Source of the DNA: Bacteroidota bacterium
GTDB taxonomy: Bacteria; Bacteroidota; Bacteroidia; Chitinophagales; JADJOU01
Direction of reading: 5' to 3'
DNA: 64,000 bases
NCBI GenBank assembly: GCA_016713645.1
Contig: JADJOU010000020.1
Location: forward strand, 13,979 to 77,978
Shown here: positions 56,832-64,000 of the stretch, piece by piece
Numbering within the stretch: position 1 is the stretch's first letter
Layout of the letters: each line of letters starts with the position of its first letter
Program-made: the position numbers and the translations under genes
The notes under the pieces: generated by a model
Told to the model about the DNA's origin: nothing
Seen by the model: the letters and a program-made list of their open reading frames with translations, nothing else
Database searches by the model: none

Positions 56832-58115
56832 TTATTCCTCTCCCAAAATTTCCCCCAAAATAAAAATACTCCCCACGACCAAAACATATCCTCATCTCCG
56901 AATAAATCTTTGGCTGATTGATATGCAGTGCGCACATTTGGATATGTTTGATGTTTGTATTTTAATTCGCTGAAAAAAGTCCCCAATTGCTCTACTGGCA
57001 TAGCTCTTGGAATATCCGCTGCACAGAGATGGAAGTATGCATCAGAAGGCAATAATGGTTTTAACTTTTCTAAATCTTTATCTGAAACTGTCCCAAAGAC
57101 AATATGCAATTGCATGTGCGAGATTTGTTTGATTTGTTCAAATACGGGTTTTAAGCCATGCTCATTATGCGCGGAATCGAATATGATGATCGGCTTTGTT
57201 GATTGCACCATCCACCGCCCAATAAAATAGGTCTGTTTGTAGATTTGTTCAATTCCATTGAGCATGCTTGTTGCTGAAATATGAAATCGATTGGGATGAG
57301 CTTGATCTAGCGCCAATATAGCTGCGACAGCCGTTTTTAGGTTTTTGATTTGATAATTGCCGAGCAACGGAAATTTTACATCATGTATGATCGGTTGACG
57401 ATCCTTATCGATGCGAACAACCATATTGTTCCAATTTCGAGCGATGATATCAATAGTTATATAATCTTCGGCAAATTGAATAGAAGTCCCGACAGCTTTG
57501 GCTTTTTCAATGAATACCGCGTCAGTTTCACTCCCTCTTTCACCTATAACGACAGGAGTATTTTTCTTGATGATGCCCGCCTTTTCACTTGCGATTTCAG
57601 GCAGTGTATTGCCCAAGAACTGCATATGGTCATAACCGATATTGGTGATAACGGAAACTAAGGGTTGAATGATATTGGTGCTATCTAATCGACCGCCCAG
57701 TCCCACCTCGATGACTGCAATGTCCACTTTCTCCTCCGCGAAATAATTAAAAGCCGGGTTGAATCTCTTCCAAAAGCGACTCATGGTTTTCGACAAATTC
57801 GATGATGCGCTCTTCTGAAATGAGTACGCCATTGATTTTGATGCGCTCTCTAAAGTCGATGTAGTGTGGTGATGTGTATACACCTACTTTTAGTCCTGAT
57901 GATTGCAACATCGATGCTATTAGGTGAGTTGTTGAACCTTTGCCATTGGTTCCCGCGACATGAATACTGGGAAATTTCTCTTGAGGATTGCCCAATGCAC
58001 AGCAAAGTGCTATGGTATTGGTCAAATCTTTTTTAAATGCGGTTGGGCCAATGCGATGAAACATGGGCAGTTTGGCCATCAAATAATCCACGGTCTCTTT
58101 ATAAGTAGGGGACAT
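56832..58115 (-). CDS. folC: Bifunctional folylpolyglutamate synthase / dihydrofolate synthase with an internal deletion (frameshifted)
   Basis: Mur-ligase-fold enzyme adding glutamate to folates. The N-terminal part has FPSIHVAGTNGKGSTTHLIASMLQ (P-loop) and YTSPHYIDFRERI; the second has VDIAVIEVGLGGRLDSTNII, ITNIGYDHMQFLG and the Mur Gly-rich/ADP motif IIFDSAHNEHG. Between them EEIQP is joined directly to AFNYFAEEK near 57757; about nine residues present in the family (SFFELTVAM-like) are missing, a net loss near 26 bp. A second break at 56881-56884 hides a normal C-terminus (LVVGSIFILGEILGEE) ending at 56832. The single folC gene would be needed for folate, so its integrity should be rechecked. 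Confidence 0.88.
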
Positions 58116-58136
58116 GTTCTTTTTCTTATGCGCGTT

Positions 58137-59368
58137 TTATATTTTTTTACCCTTGATCCAAACATCTTGAATCGCATTTCTTCCAAAACTATAAGGTATA
58201 AATGCTAATGTAGGTATTGTCTCTGTGATAATGAAGTTTGCCCATTTACCCTTGCTAATTGTTCCAATTTCATCGCTCATCTCCATGGCATAAGCGCCAT
58301 TGATGGGTGCAGCTTGAATCGCCTCATTCGGCAACATTTTTAATTTAATACACGCCAATGAAACCACAAAATTCATATTCCCGGAGGGTGTTGAACCAGG
58401 ATTGAAATCACTCGCAATCGCAACGCCTAATCCAGCATCGATCATCTTCCTCGCTGGCGCAAAAGGGATATTGATGAAGAATGAACAGGAAGGCAGAAGC
58501 GTGGCAATGGTCGATTGATTTTGTAGGGATTGAATTACGGCATCATCTATATTTTCGAGATGATCAACGGACACCGCCTTGTTTTTACCCCCATTTGCAC
58601 GCCGCCTGATATAGCCAATTGATTGGCATGAATCTTTGGTTTGAGGCCATATTTAGCGCCTGCTTGGAGAATTTGATCCGTCTGTGCAACGCTGAAAAAT
58701 CCATCTTCACAGAATACGTCTATATAGTCTGCCAAGCCTTCTCCCGCAATTTTAGGAATCCACGATTCGATTAGGGTCTTGACATAACCATCTCTATCCT
58801 CTCTGTATTCCGCCGGGAAGGCATGTGCACCGAGGAAATTGGATTTAATAGGAATTGAATATTTCTCTTTTAATTTTCGAATGACTTGAAGCATTTTAAT
58901 CTCACTGTCTAAACTCAAGCCATAGCCACTTTTAATTTCTATTGCGCCTGTTCCCATCCGCATGACTTGTTCTAAGCGCATGGCGGCACTATCGAATAGT
59001 GCATCAAAAGAAGTCTCCCGCAATTTATGCGCGGAGTTCAAAATACCGCCACCTGAAGCAGCTATTTCTGCATAGGTCTTCCCTTGTATTTTTTGAATAA
59101 ACTCGCGCTCTCTTGGCTCCGCAAAAACGATATGAGTATGTGAATCACACCAAGCGGGCAATATGGTCTTTCCCTTGCAATCGATGAATTGATCTGCATT
59201 TGTGGGACATTCATCCATCGGTCCATAAGCAGCAATACGCTCGTCTTCAAGCATTAAATAGGCATGCTGAATAGCATGTAGATTATTCATCTCCGCGCCG
59301 CACTTCCTCAATGCATGTGATTCATCGATTCCTGCTAGTTCTTGTATATTCGTGAATATTGTTTTCAA
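58137..59368 (-). CDS. hutI: Imidazolonepropionase (frameshifted)
   Basis: Third step of histidine degradation, imidazolone-5-propionate to formiminoglutamate. About 410 residues after adding one base in the T5 run at 58582-58586. Amidohydrolase motifs: ILPAWCDSHTHIVFAEPRE (metal His pair), IEIKSGYGLS, FLGAHAFPAEYR, KIHANQLAISGGV and, after the break, SVDHLENIDD and ASDFNPGSTPSGN (catalytic Asp). No hutH, hutU or hutG is adjacent, so the rest of the pathway is elsewhere or missing. Divergent from aroC, with an intervening promoter. Lies 21 bp upstream of folC on the same strand. Confidence 0.92.
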
Positions 59369-59380
59369 ATCAAAGGAATA

Positions 59381-59412
59381 TTGGGTAGCGAAAATAGGAA
59401 TTATTAGATTTG
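59381..59412 (+). promoter_or_regulatory. Bacteroidota-type promoter for aroC
   Basis: TTG at 59381-59383, a 21-nt spacer and TAGATTTG at 59405-59412 match the TTG-(19-21)-TAnnTTTG consensus. The -7 element is 27 nt before the aroC ATG at 59439, leaving a short leader, as usual in this phylum. It lies just upstream of the divergent hutI start at 59368. Confidence 0.55.
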
Positions 59413-59438
59413 TGCAGCGTTTAATCTAGGAATCTATC

Positions 59439-60518
59439 ATGTCGAATACTTTTGGAAATATATTTAAAATCACTACCTATGGGGAATCTCACGGAAAGGC
59501 CGTCGGCGTGATTATCGATGGATGTCCTGCGGGATGTGCCATCGATGAAGATTTTATTCAGCGAGAAATGATGAAGCGAAGACCGGGTCAATCTGCAATT
59601 ACTACCTCAAGGGATGAGGAAGATCGCGTGGAAATTATCAGCGGTGTTTTTAATGGAATGACCTTGGGGAGCCCCATCCACTTGATGATTCTCAATAAAG
59701 ACCAACGAAGTGAAGACTATGAAAAGAATCGCGATGTATTCAGGCCTTCACATGCCGATTATACGTATCAAGAAAAATATGGCATTCGGGATTATAGAGG
59801 TGGCGGACGCAGCTCAGCGAGAGAGACGGCTTGCAGAGTAGCTGCAGGGGCTATTGCAAAACTCTTATTGAATAAAATCGGCATTGAAATTAACGGATTT
59901 GTCTCTAAAGTCGGTGTGATGAAATTGAATAAATCCTATGAAAGTCTCGATCTTTCTAAGACCTATGAAAATGCTATTCGCTGTCCAGATGCGGACATGG
60001 CATCTAAATTTATCAATTATATAGAGGAAGTAAAATCCAAGGGAGATAGTGTTGGTGGTATAGTTACATGCGTAATCAAGCATATTCCTGTAGGCTGTGG
60101 CGAACCGATTTACAATAAATTTCAGGCATCTTTAGCAAATGCCATGCTGTCTATCAATGCCGTACATGGTTTTGAATATGGCTCTGGCTTTGCGGGAACC
60201 GATCTTTTGGGCAGTGAGCACAATGATGCATTTATTCAAACTCCCGAAGGCATCAGAACAGCAACGAATCATTCAGGAGGCATTCAAGGTGGCATCACTA
60301 ATGGCATGGATGTCTATTTCAATGTGGCATTCAAACCCACATCGACAATTTCATTGCCTCAAAATACCATCAATCAGCAAGGAGAAACCATCGTTTTGGA
60401 AAATATAGGCAGACATGACCCTTGTGTTTTGCCTAGAGCCGTGCCTGTTGTTGAAGCAATGGCCGCTATAGTTGCCATAGATATGATCTTAGCCAATAAA
60501 TTGGCGACTTGGAACTAG
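59439..60518 (+). CDS. aroC: Chorismate synthase
   Basis: Last step of the shikimate pathway: EPSP to chorismate, using reduced FMN. 359 residues, intact, ATG start. Signatures: TTYGESHGKAVGVIIDG at the start, RRPGQSAITTSRDEEDRVEI, RGGGRSSARETACRVAAGAIA, and NHSGGIQGGITNGMD near residue 285, GRHDPCVLPRAVPVVEAM at the end. Feeds aromatic amino acids, quinones and folate; the folC gene is nearby on the other strand. Transcribed from the promoter at 59381-59412. Confidence 0.97.
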   Translation: MSNTFGNIFKITTYGESHGKAVGVIIDGCPAGCAIDEDFIQREMMKRRPGQSAITTSRDEEDRVEIISGVFNGMTLGSPIHLMILNKDQRSEDYEKNRDVFRPSHADYTYQEKYGIRDYRGGGRSSARETACRVAAGAIAKLLLNKIGIEINGFVSKVGVMKLNKSYESLDLSKTYENAIRCPDADMASKFINYIEEVKSKGDSVGGIVTCVIKHIPVGCGEPIYNKFQASLANAMLSINAVHGFEYGSGFAGTDLLGSEHNDAFIQTPEGIRTATNHSGGIQGGITNGMDVYFNVAFKPTSTISLPQNTINQQGETIVLENIGRHDPCVLPRAVPVVEAMAAIVAIDMILANKLATWN

Positions 60519-60583
60519 AATTTTTGCGTTGGATACCCATTTGAAAAGCCTTTTGTGCATTTAATGAATTATATTTGCAAATT

Positions 60584-61075
60584 ATGAAGGCAAAGACGAA
60601 GCTCATTCTTGGGATTTTAATTTTGATTTTATTGTTGGTGAATGCAGGCATATTATTGTTCAATCATTCTCCAGAGGAAAAGCGTGAAATCGCGCATGAA
60701 CCTAGTCAAGAGGAGATCAATCCGCTTTTCAATGAAGACAATCAGAAATTGATGGGGGAGGAGAAGATGACAGTGATTCAATTCGATAGAGAAATCTACG
60801 ATTTAGATACGATAAAAGCAGGTCAAATCATCTATCAAGATATTGAATATACCAATGTTGGAGAGCATACTTTCGAGATTGTCAATGTGAAAGCATCTTG
60901 TGGATGCACGGTGCCGTCTTATGATGATAAACCCATTGCGCCGGGAGAAAAGGGGAAGATTAAAATTGAATTCAATAGCCGAGATAAGTCGGGATTGGTA
61001 TTAAATAGTGTGAGTGTATTTGGGAATGTAGAAGATCGCGAAACTTCGGTGAAGTTTCAAGTGTTTGTAAAATAA
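60584..61075 (+). CDS. DUF1573 domain-containing membrane-anchored protein
   Basis: 163 residues from ATG 60584. One N-terminal membrane anchor (LILGILILILLLVNAGILLF) is followed by an acidic linker and a DUF1573 beta-sandwich near residues 75-160: YTNVGEHTFEIVNVKASCGCTVPSY with the family's CGC motif and PIAPGEKGKIKIEFNS. Exported to the periplasm; function unknown. TATATTTG at 60570-60577 resembles a -7 element, but is only 6 nt from the ATG and has no TTG at 19-21 nt. The ruvX start codon follows its stop directly, so they are coupled. Confidence 0.88.
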   Translation: MKAKTKLILGILILILLLVNAGILLFNHSPEEKREIAHEPSQEEINPLFNEDNQKLMGEEKMTVIQFDREIYDLDTIKAGQIIYQDIEYTNVGEHTFEIVNVKASCGCTVPSYDDKPIAPGEKGKIKIEFNSRDKSGLVLNSVSVFGNVEDRETSVKFQVFVK

Positions 61076-61504
61076 ATGGCATTGAGAATTATAGGAATTG
61101 ATTATGGGACAAAGCGCGTGGGACTGGCAGTGACAGATCCGATGCAAATTATACCCAATCATTTAGGGGTCGTTCATCCAAATGATTTGATGAAATTCCT
61201 TGACGATTAGTGTGCTGTAGAAGAAGTAGAGGGTTTTGTGGTGGGTTATCCCAAGAATTTAGATAATACGCCGACGGATTCAACCCCGCATGTGGTGGGA
61301 TTTGTGAAGCGATTGAAGGAGAAGTTTGTAGACAAAACAGTGGATATTATGGATGAGCGTTTTAGTTCGAAAATCGCATCCATGGCATTGATGCAGAGTG
61401 GGATGGGCAAAATGAAGCGCCGAGAGAAAGGCTTGATAGATGAAATGAGTGCCGTGATTATATTAAATGATTATTTGACTTATAAAAAGAATTTTGGATT
61501 ATGA
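61076..61504 (+). CDS. ruvX: Putative pre-16S rRNA nuclease / Holliday junction resolvase-like RuvX (YqgF), with in-frame TAG
   Basis: 142 codons. RNase H-like fold nuclease acting in 16S rRNA 5'-end maturation. ATG 61076 comes directly after the DUF1573 stop. Motifs: RIIGIDYGTKRVGLAVTD (first catalytic Asp), GFVVGYPKNLDN (Glu/Asp region of the fold), DERFSS and a final KGLIDEMSAVIIL with the last catalytic Asp. A TAG at 61208-61210 interrupts the same frame (position usually Tyr; FLDD-stop-CAVEEVEG). Codons on both sides are continuous, so it is a single-base substitution or sequence error, not a gene end. Overlaps def by 4 bp (ATGA-type). Confidence 0.88.
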
Positions 61505-62073
61505 TATTACCGATAAATATATACGGTGACCCCATGTTGAGAAAACATTGCACGGACATAGGTCCGGATTACCCCAATTTAAAGACCTTGATAGATGATA
61601 TGTTTGAGACGATGTATCACTGCAATGGGGTTGGATTGGCAGCGCCACAGATCAATAAAGCAATTCGACTATTTATTGTGGATAGCAAACAGATCAAGCA
61701 TGAAGATGATGATCGAAAAGGCAAACACGAGAAAGGGGTGAAGCAGGCATTTATCAATGCGGAGATGATTGAAGAAACAGGTCCAGTGAAAGAGTTTGAA
61801 GAGGGCTGCCTGAGCATTCCCGGCTTGCGCGGAGATGTTGCTCGACCTTCGATTATCAAAATAAAATATTTAGATGTAAATTTTGTGGAGCATGTCGAAG
61901 AATTTGATAATTTTACGGCCCGAATTATTCAACACGAATATGATCATATCGAAGGTGAATTATTTACGGACAAATTAAAACCTTTGAAAAAACAACTCAT
62001 TCGAAATCGTTTGAATGACATGATAAAGGGGAAAGTACATGCAGATTATAAAATCAAGTTTCCTAAGAGATAG
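61501..62073 (+). CDS. def: Peptide deformylase
   Basis: Removes the formyl group from nascent N-termini; Fe/Zn enzyme. 190 residues, ATG start overlapping the ruvX stop. The three motifs are CNGVGLAAPQI near residue 45, EEGCLSIPGL near 102 and IIQHEYDHIEG near 142, the last holding the catalytic Glu and metal His ligands. A charged insertion (HEDDDRKGKHEKG) between motifs 1 and 2 is typical of Bacteroidota enzymes. Intact. Confidence 0.96.
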   Translation: MILPINIYGDPMLRKHCTDIGPDYPNLKTLIDDMFETMYHCNGVGLAAPQINKAIRLFIVDSKQIKHEDDDRKGKHEKGVKQAFINAEMIEETGPVKEFEEGCLSIPGLRGDVARPSIIKIKYLDVNFVEHVEEFDNFTARIIQHEYDHIEGELFTDKLKPLKKQLIRNRLNDMIKGKVHADYKIKFPKR

Positions 62074-62116
62074 GATGCGCGAAAGATATATTTTCTAACT
62101 TTTCACAAGAATAAAT

Positions 62117-62200
62117 GCCCTGGTGGAGAAATTGGTAGACTTGCCATCTTGAGGGGGTGGTGCTGGAAACGGCGTGCTGGTTCGAATCCAGTCCAGGGCA
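62117..62200 (+). tRNA. tRNA-Leu (anticodon GAG)
   Basis: 84 nt. Acceptor arms GCCCTGG / CCAGGGC pair fully, with discriminator A. The anticodon stem CCATC/GGTGG closes the loop TTGAGGG, giving anticodon GAG. A variable arm (TGCTGGAAACGGC) of class II length and the T-loop GGTTCGAATCC follow. The 3' CCA is not encoded. The toxin-antitoxin pair lies 0.7 kb further on. Confidence 0.93.
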
Positions 62201-62231
62201 CATTTATTTTAATTTTCAAAGGAACAATTCT

Positions 62232-62639
62232 ATGCATTCATTTTCAGCATTAATCTTATTGTTGTTACTTCCATTTGGATTTTCTTTTGCAAGAAAAAAT
62301 TCATGTGGAATTCAGACAAAAGCTGAGATCAGAAAATCAATCAAATATTATCATCACAAACTTGTTAAGGATAGTTTAGATCAAAAATCTACCTATTCCA
62401 TTGGCATGTGTTATTATAAACTTTCGAGTTTTGATACTGCTATGAATTATTTTTAAAAACTCATTTTATTGAATCCAAAATATCCTGCGGGATATTCAAA
62501 TAGGGGATTATGTAAATTGATTTTAAAGGATACCTTAGGGTCTTGTCACGATTTTTATGAAAGTATAAAGAATGGTGAAGATAACCCTTTCATGAATGGA
62601 GAAACTTTAAGCAAGTGGATAAAATTAAATTGTCATTAA
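62232..62639 (+). CDS. Small exported TPR-like protein with in-frame stop
   Basis: 135 codons from ATG 62232; an earlier in-frame start lies inside the tRNA. Signal peptide HSFSALILLLLLPFGFSFA, then a tetratricopeptide-like repeat: STYSIGMCYYKLSSFDTAMNYF, then a TAA at 62454-62456, then KLILLNPKYPAGYSNRGLCK in the same frame. The stop sits where TPR sequences often have Glu or Gln (YF-E-KLI), so a one-base change (GAA to TAA) is likely. Ends at 62639 with Lys/Cys-rich LSKWIKLNCH. Function unknown. Confidence 0.6.
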
Positions 62640-62925
62640 TTAACTAGATGCTCACATATTATGCAGCCAAGCATAGCAAGCATCCTTACAAATGTTTAAA
62701 CGGCACCATGCATTAAACAATTGAGTTTAGTTATTTTTCTAAATCAAGTAAAGGATATTTTCTAATTTTGTATGAGGTAGAGTGAATTTTTTAAGAATTT
62801 AATCTATTAATAGATTAGAAATATTGAATAAGGGGAATATAAGGATATGTGCAAGTTGTCAAGTAATGCATTCTAAATAATGATCTGAGTCCTTTCACTC
62901 AAGCAAAATATTAAATTCAAAAAAT

Positions 62926-63162
62926 ATGTATACAACATTTCATTTGTCATCAGCACAAGATGTAAATATTGAGATTTTAGAAGCGATTAAAGCTGCATTT
63001 AAATCAAAGCCCATTACCATTATTGTTGAAGAAGACGAAACCGATTCTGAATTAAGTGCAGAAATGAAGAATATTTTGGAGGAACGTTTGCAAGAAGAGG
63101 AACAAACATACATAAGCAGCGAAGACTCAATAAAACAAGTCAAAAAAAAATATGGCTTATAA
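62926..63162 (+). CDS. Antitoxin of a type II toxin-antitoxin pair
   Basis: 78 residues, ATG 62926. The sequence starts with MYTTFHLSSAQDVNIEILEAIKAAFKS, has an IVEEDETDSE hinge and ends in an acidic helix with EDSIKQVKKKYGL. This is the layout of the small antitoxins that accompany ParE/RelE toxins in Bacteroidota: a short strand-helix dimer part and a charged tail that wraps the toxin. Its end overlaps the toxin start by 11 bp. The 286 bp upstream (62640-62925) has no gene that I can recognise. Confidence 0.8.
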   Translation: MYTTFHLSSAQDVNIEILEAIKAAFKSKPITIIVEEDETDSELSAEMKNILEERLQEEEQTYISSEDSIKQVKKKYGL

Positions 63163-63418
63163 GATTGTGGTTTCCCTTAAAGCTCAAATAGAAATTGAAA
63201 AAGCTATTGAATATTATGCTTTTAACAGCTCAATTGCTCCCCAGCGATTTATTAATATGCTCAAATTATCTTATGATATATTAGCAATTAATCCATTTTT
63301 AAATATTCGATATAAAAATATTCGTGCGCTGAAAATTCGAAAATTTCCTTATAGTTTATACTTCATCGTAGATGAAATTCAATATACTGTGAAAGTGTTG
63401 GCTTGTTTTTCAGAATAA
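63152..63418 (+). CDS. ParE/RelE superfamily toxin
   Basis: 88 residues. YKIVVSLKAQIEIEKAIEYYAFNSSIAPQRFINMLKLSYDIL followed by INPFLNIRYKNIRALKIRKFPYSLYFIVDEI shows the ParE/RelE order of two helices and a four-stranded sheet; the Arg-rich KIRKFPYSLYF strand is the usual toxin active edge. It overlaps the antitoxin gene by 11 bp, consistent with coupled translation. Whether it is a gyrase poison (ParE) or mRNase (RelE) is not decided. Intact, ATG 63152. Confidence 0.85.
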   Translation: MAYKIVVSLKAQIEIEKAIEYYAFNSSIAPQRFINMLKLSYDILAINPFLNIRYKNIRALKIRKFPYSLYFIVDEIQYTVKVLACFSE

Positions 63419-63527
63419 AAAATCCAAATAAAGGCCCAATTTCCTCTAGCTATCGAGTCTTGTCTCCATCAGCCGCTAGTTTTAAATATCTAGCTTTTTG
63501 CTCTCAAAAGAGTTTGATTGTATTTTT

Positions 63528-64000
63528 TTAGAACTGAATTTTCATCCGGATACTGATATTCCTCCCCATTTCATCCGTGAAATACCGCATACTATTTAAA
63601 TAATCACGATATGCTGTATTTAATAAGTTTCTAATGCCTATGCTAAGCGTTAAGGGAAATTTATTGATATGCATTGTCGTTGAAGCATTCAGATTTATTA
63701 AATTATAAGCATTAGGCGCTTCTTTGTAGTCTTGCTTGCCATTTGCATCACTAGGGTGTTTTTGTTGCAAGACATGCATCAACTCGGCGCTTATATAGGT
63801 ATCTGTAATCTTCTTCCCATCTTTGAATCGATAAGTAAACTCATTGCTCAATCGATTCGCGGGCATTTGTATTAACCAATCATTGACTTGATTGTTTTTA
63901 GCGGCTAAGAATGAATATTTAAAATCCATTCGATTCCTCTTTCAATTTGCTAAGTTGTTGATAAGTCAAAGCCATTGGTGTTGCATCCGGTTTGCTGATA
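63528..64000 (-). CDS. TonB-dependent receptor, C-terminal end (runs off right edge, frameshifted)
   Basis: The C-terminal 130 residues of an outer-membrane beta barrel: YSFLAAKNNQVNDWLIQMPANRLSNEF and LTLSIGIRNLLNTAYRDYLNSMRYFTDEMGRNISIRMKIQF, ending in Phe as needed for BAM assembly; the NLLNTAYRDYL segment is characteristic of TonB receptor barrels. The frame does not continue from the window edge: a shift lies near 63929-63950, where the upstream frame reads LTYQQLSKLKEE and then stops. The rest of the gene and its substrate (siderophore, sugar or other) are outside the window. Confidence 0.85.

Noticed and set aside
57780..57883. N-terminal extension of the second folC reading frame (MYTHHHTT...)
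   Set aside because: It is the other frame of conserved folC sequence; the real frame there encodes YTSPHYIDFRERI.
60570..60577. TATATTTG as promoter of the DUF1573 gene
   Set aside because: Only 6 nt before the start codon and no TTG at the expected 19-21 nt spacing.
62157..62231. Start of the TPR-like gene inside tRNA-Leu
   Set aside because: The tRNA is clear in structure; ATG 62232 is followed directly by a signal peptide.
1..64000. Prophage, insertion sequence or defence island
   Set aside because: No transposase, integrase, capsid, Cas or restriction motifs were found on either strand.

Overview
The window is from a low-GC member of the Bacteroidota. Evidence includes a giant exported protein ending in a CHU_C-type (gliding/type IX secretion) C-terminal domain, SBBP propeller repeats, an OlsF-like acyltransferase, a GYDIA-type GHMP kinase next to HMG-CoA reductase, LpxA, a TonB-receptor barrel end, and promoter-like TTG-(19-21 nt)-TAnnTTTG elements. 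Saprospiria or a related class is a guess only. No phage, IS element, CRISPR array or rRNA was seen. One tRNA (Leu, GAG) and one toxin-antitoxin pair are present.

Layout. 1-3.1 kb: aldehyde dehydrogenase end, then the HMG-CoA reductase and GHMP kinase pair of the mevalonate route. 3.2-8.3 kb: membrane-anchored endonuclease/phosphatase-fold protein, small lipoprotein, the conserved Bacteroidota family commonly named 'asparagine synthetase B' (without those domains), and the Rel/Spo stringent-response enzyme. 8.5-14 kb: giant repeat protein. 14-21.3 kb: ElaA, PurA, STAS protein, Fur-family regulator, thioredoxin, LuxE-like protein, class-V aminotransferase and acyl-CoA dehydrogenase. 21.3-24.3 kb: a response regulator and a multi-PAS histidine kinase. 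25.4-30 kb: a minus-strand operon for 2-oxoacid:ferredoxin oxidoreductase plus an FAD/Fe-S electron-transfer subunit. 30.4-42 kb: metallophosphatase, OlsF-like fusion, RF3, lipid kinase, PLP enzyme, MFS transporter, flippase. 42-50 kb: M3 peptidase, LpxA, phosphoglycerate mutase, fused beta-oxidation enzyme, Ppx/GppA. 50-64 kb: a heavily broken exported protein, a redox/Fe-S block (flavoprotein reductase, bacilliredoxin, MIP18-like, SufE), DnaK, FolC, HutI, AroC, DUF1573 protein, RuvX, peptide deformylase, tRNA-Leu, TPR protein, toxin-antitoxin pair, TonB receptor end.

A dominant property of the sequence is that more than twenty genes, including normally essential ones (dnaK, gpmI, folC, kor), are interrupted by single-base shifts, mostly in runs of 3-9 identical bases, and at least three by in-frame stops. 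Protein similarity continues undisturbed on both sides. I read this mainly as uncorrected sequencing/consensus error rather than gene decay, and I give each broken gene as one entry with the position of the break. Two apparent internal deletions (MFS transporter, FolC) are not explained by homopolymer error.

No convincingly new multi-gene system was found. The best candidates for follow-up are the 18-repeat giant protein, the OlsF-like fusion whose O-acyltransferase half lacks the HX4D motif, and the misnamed 'asparagine synthetase B' family.
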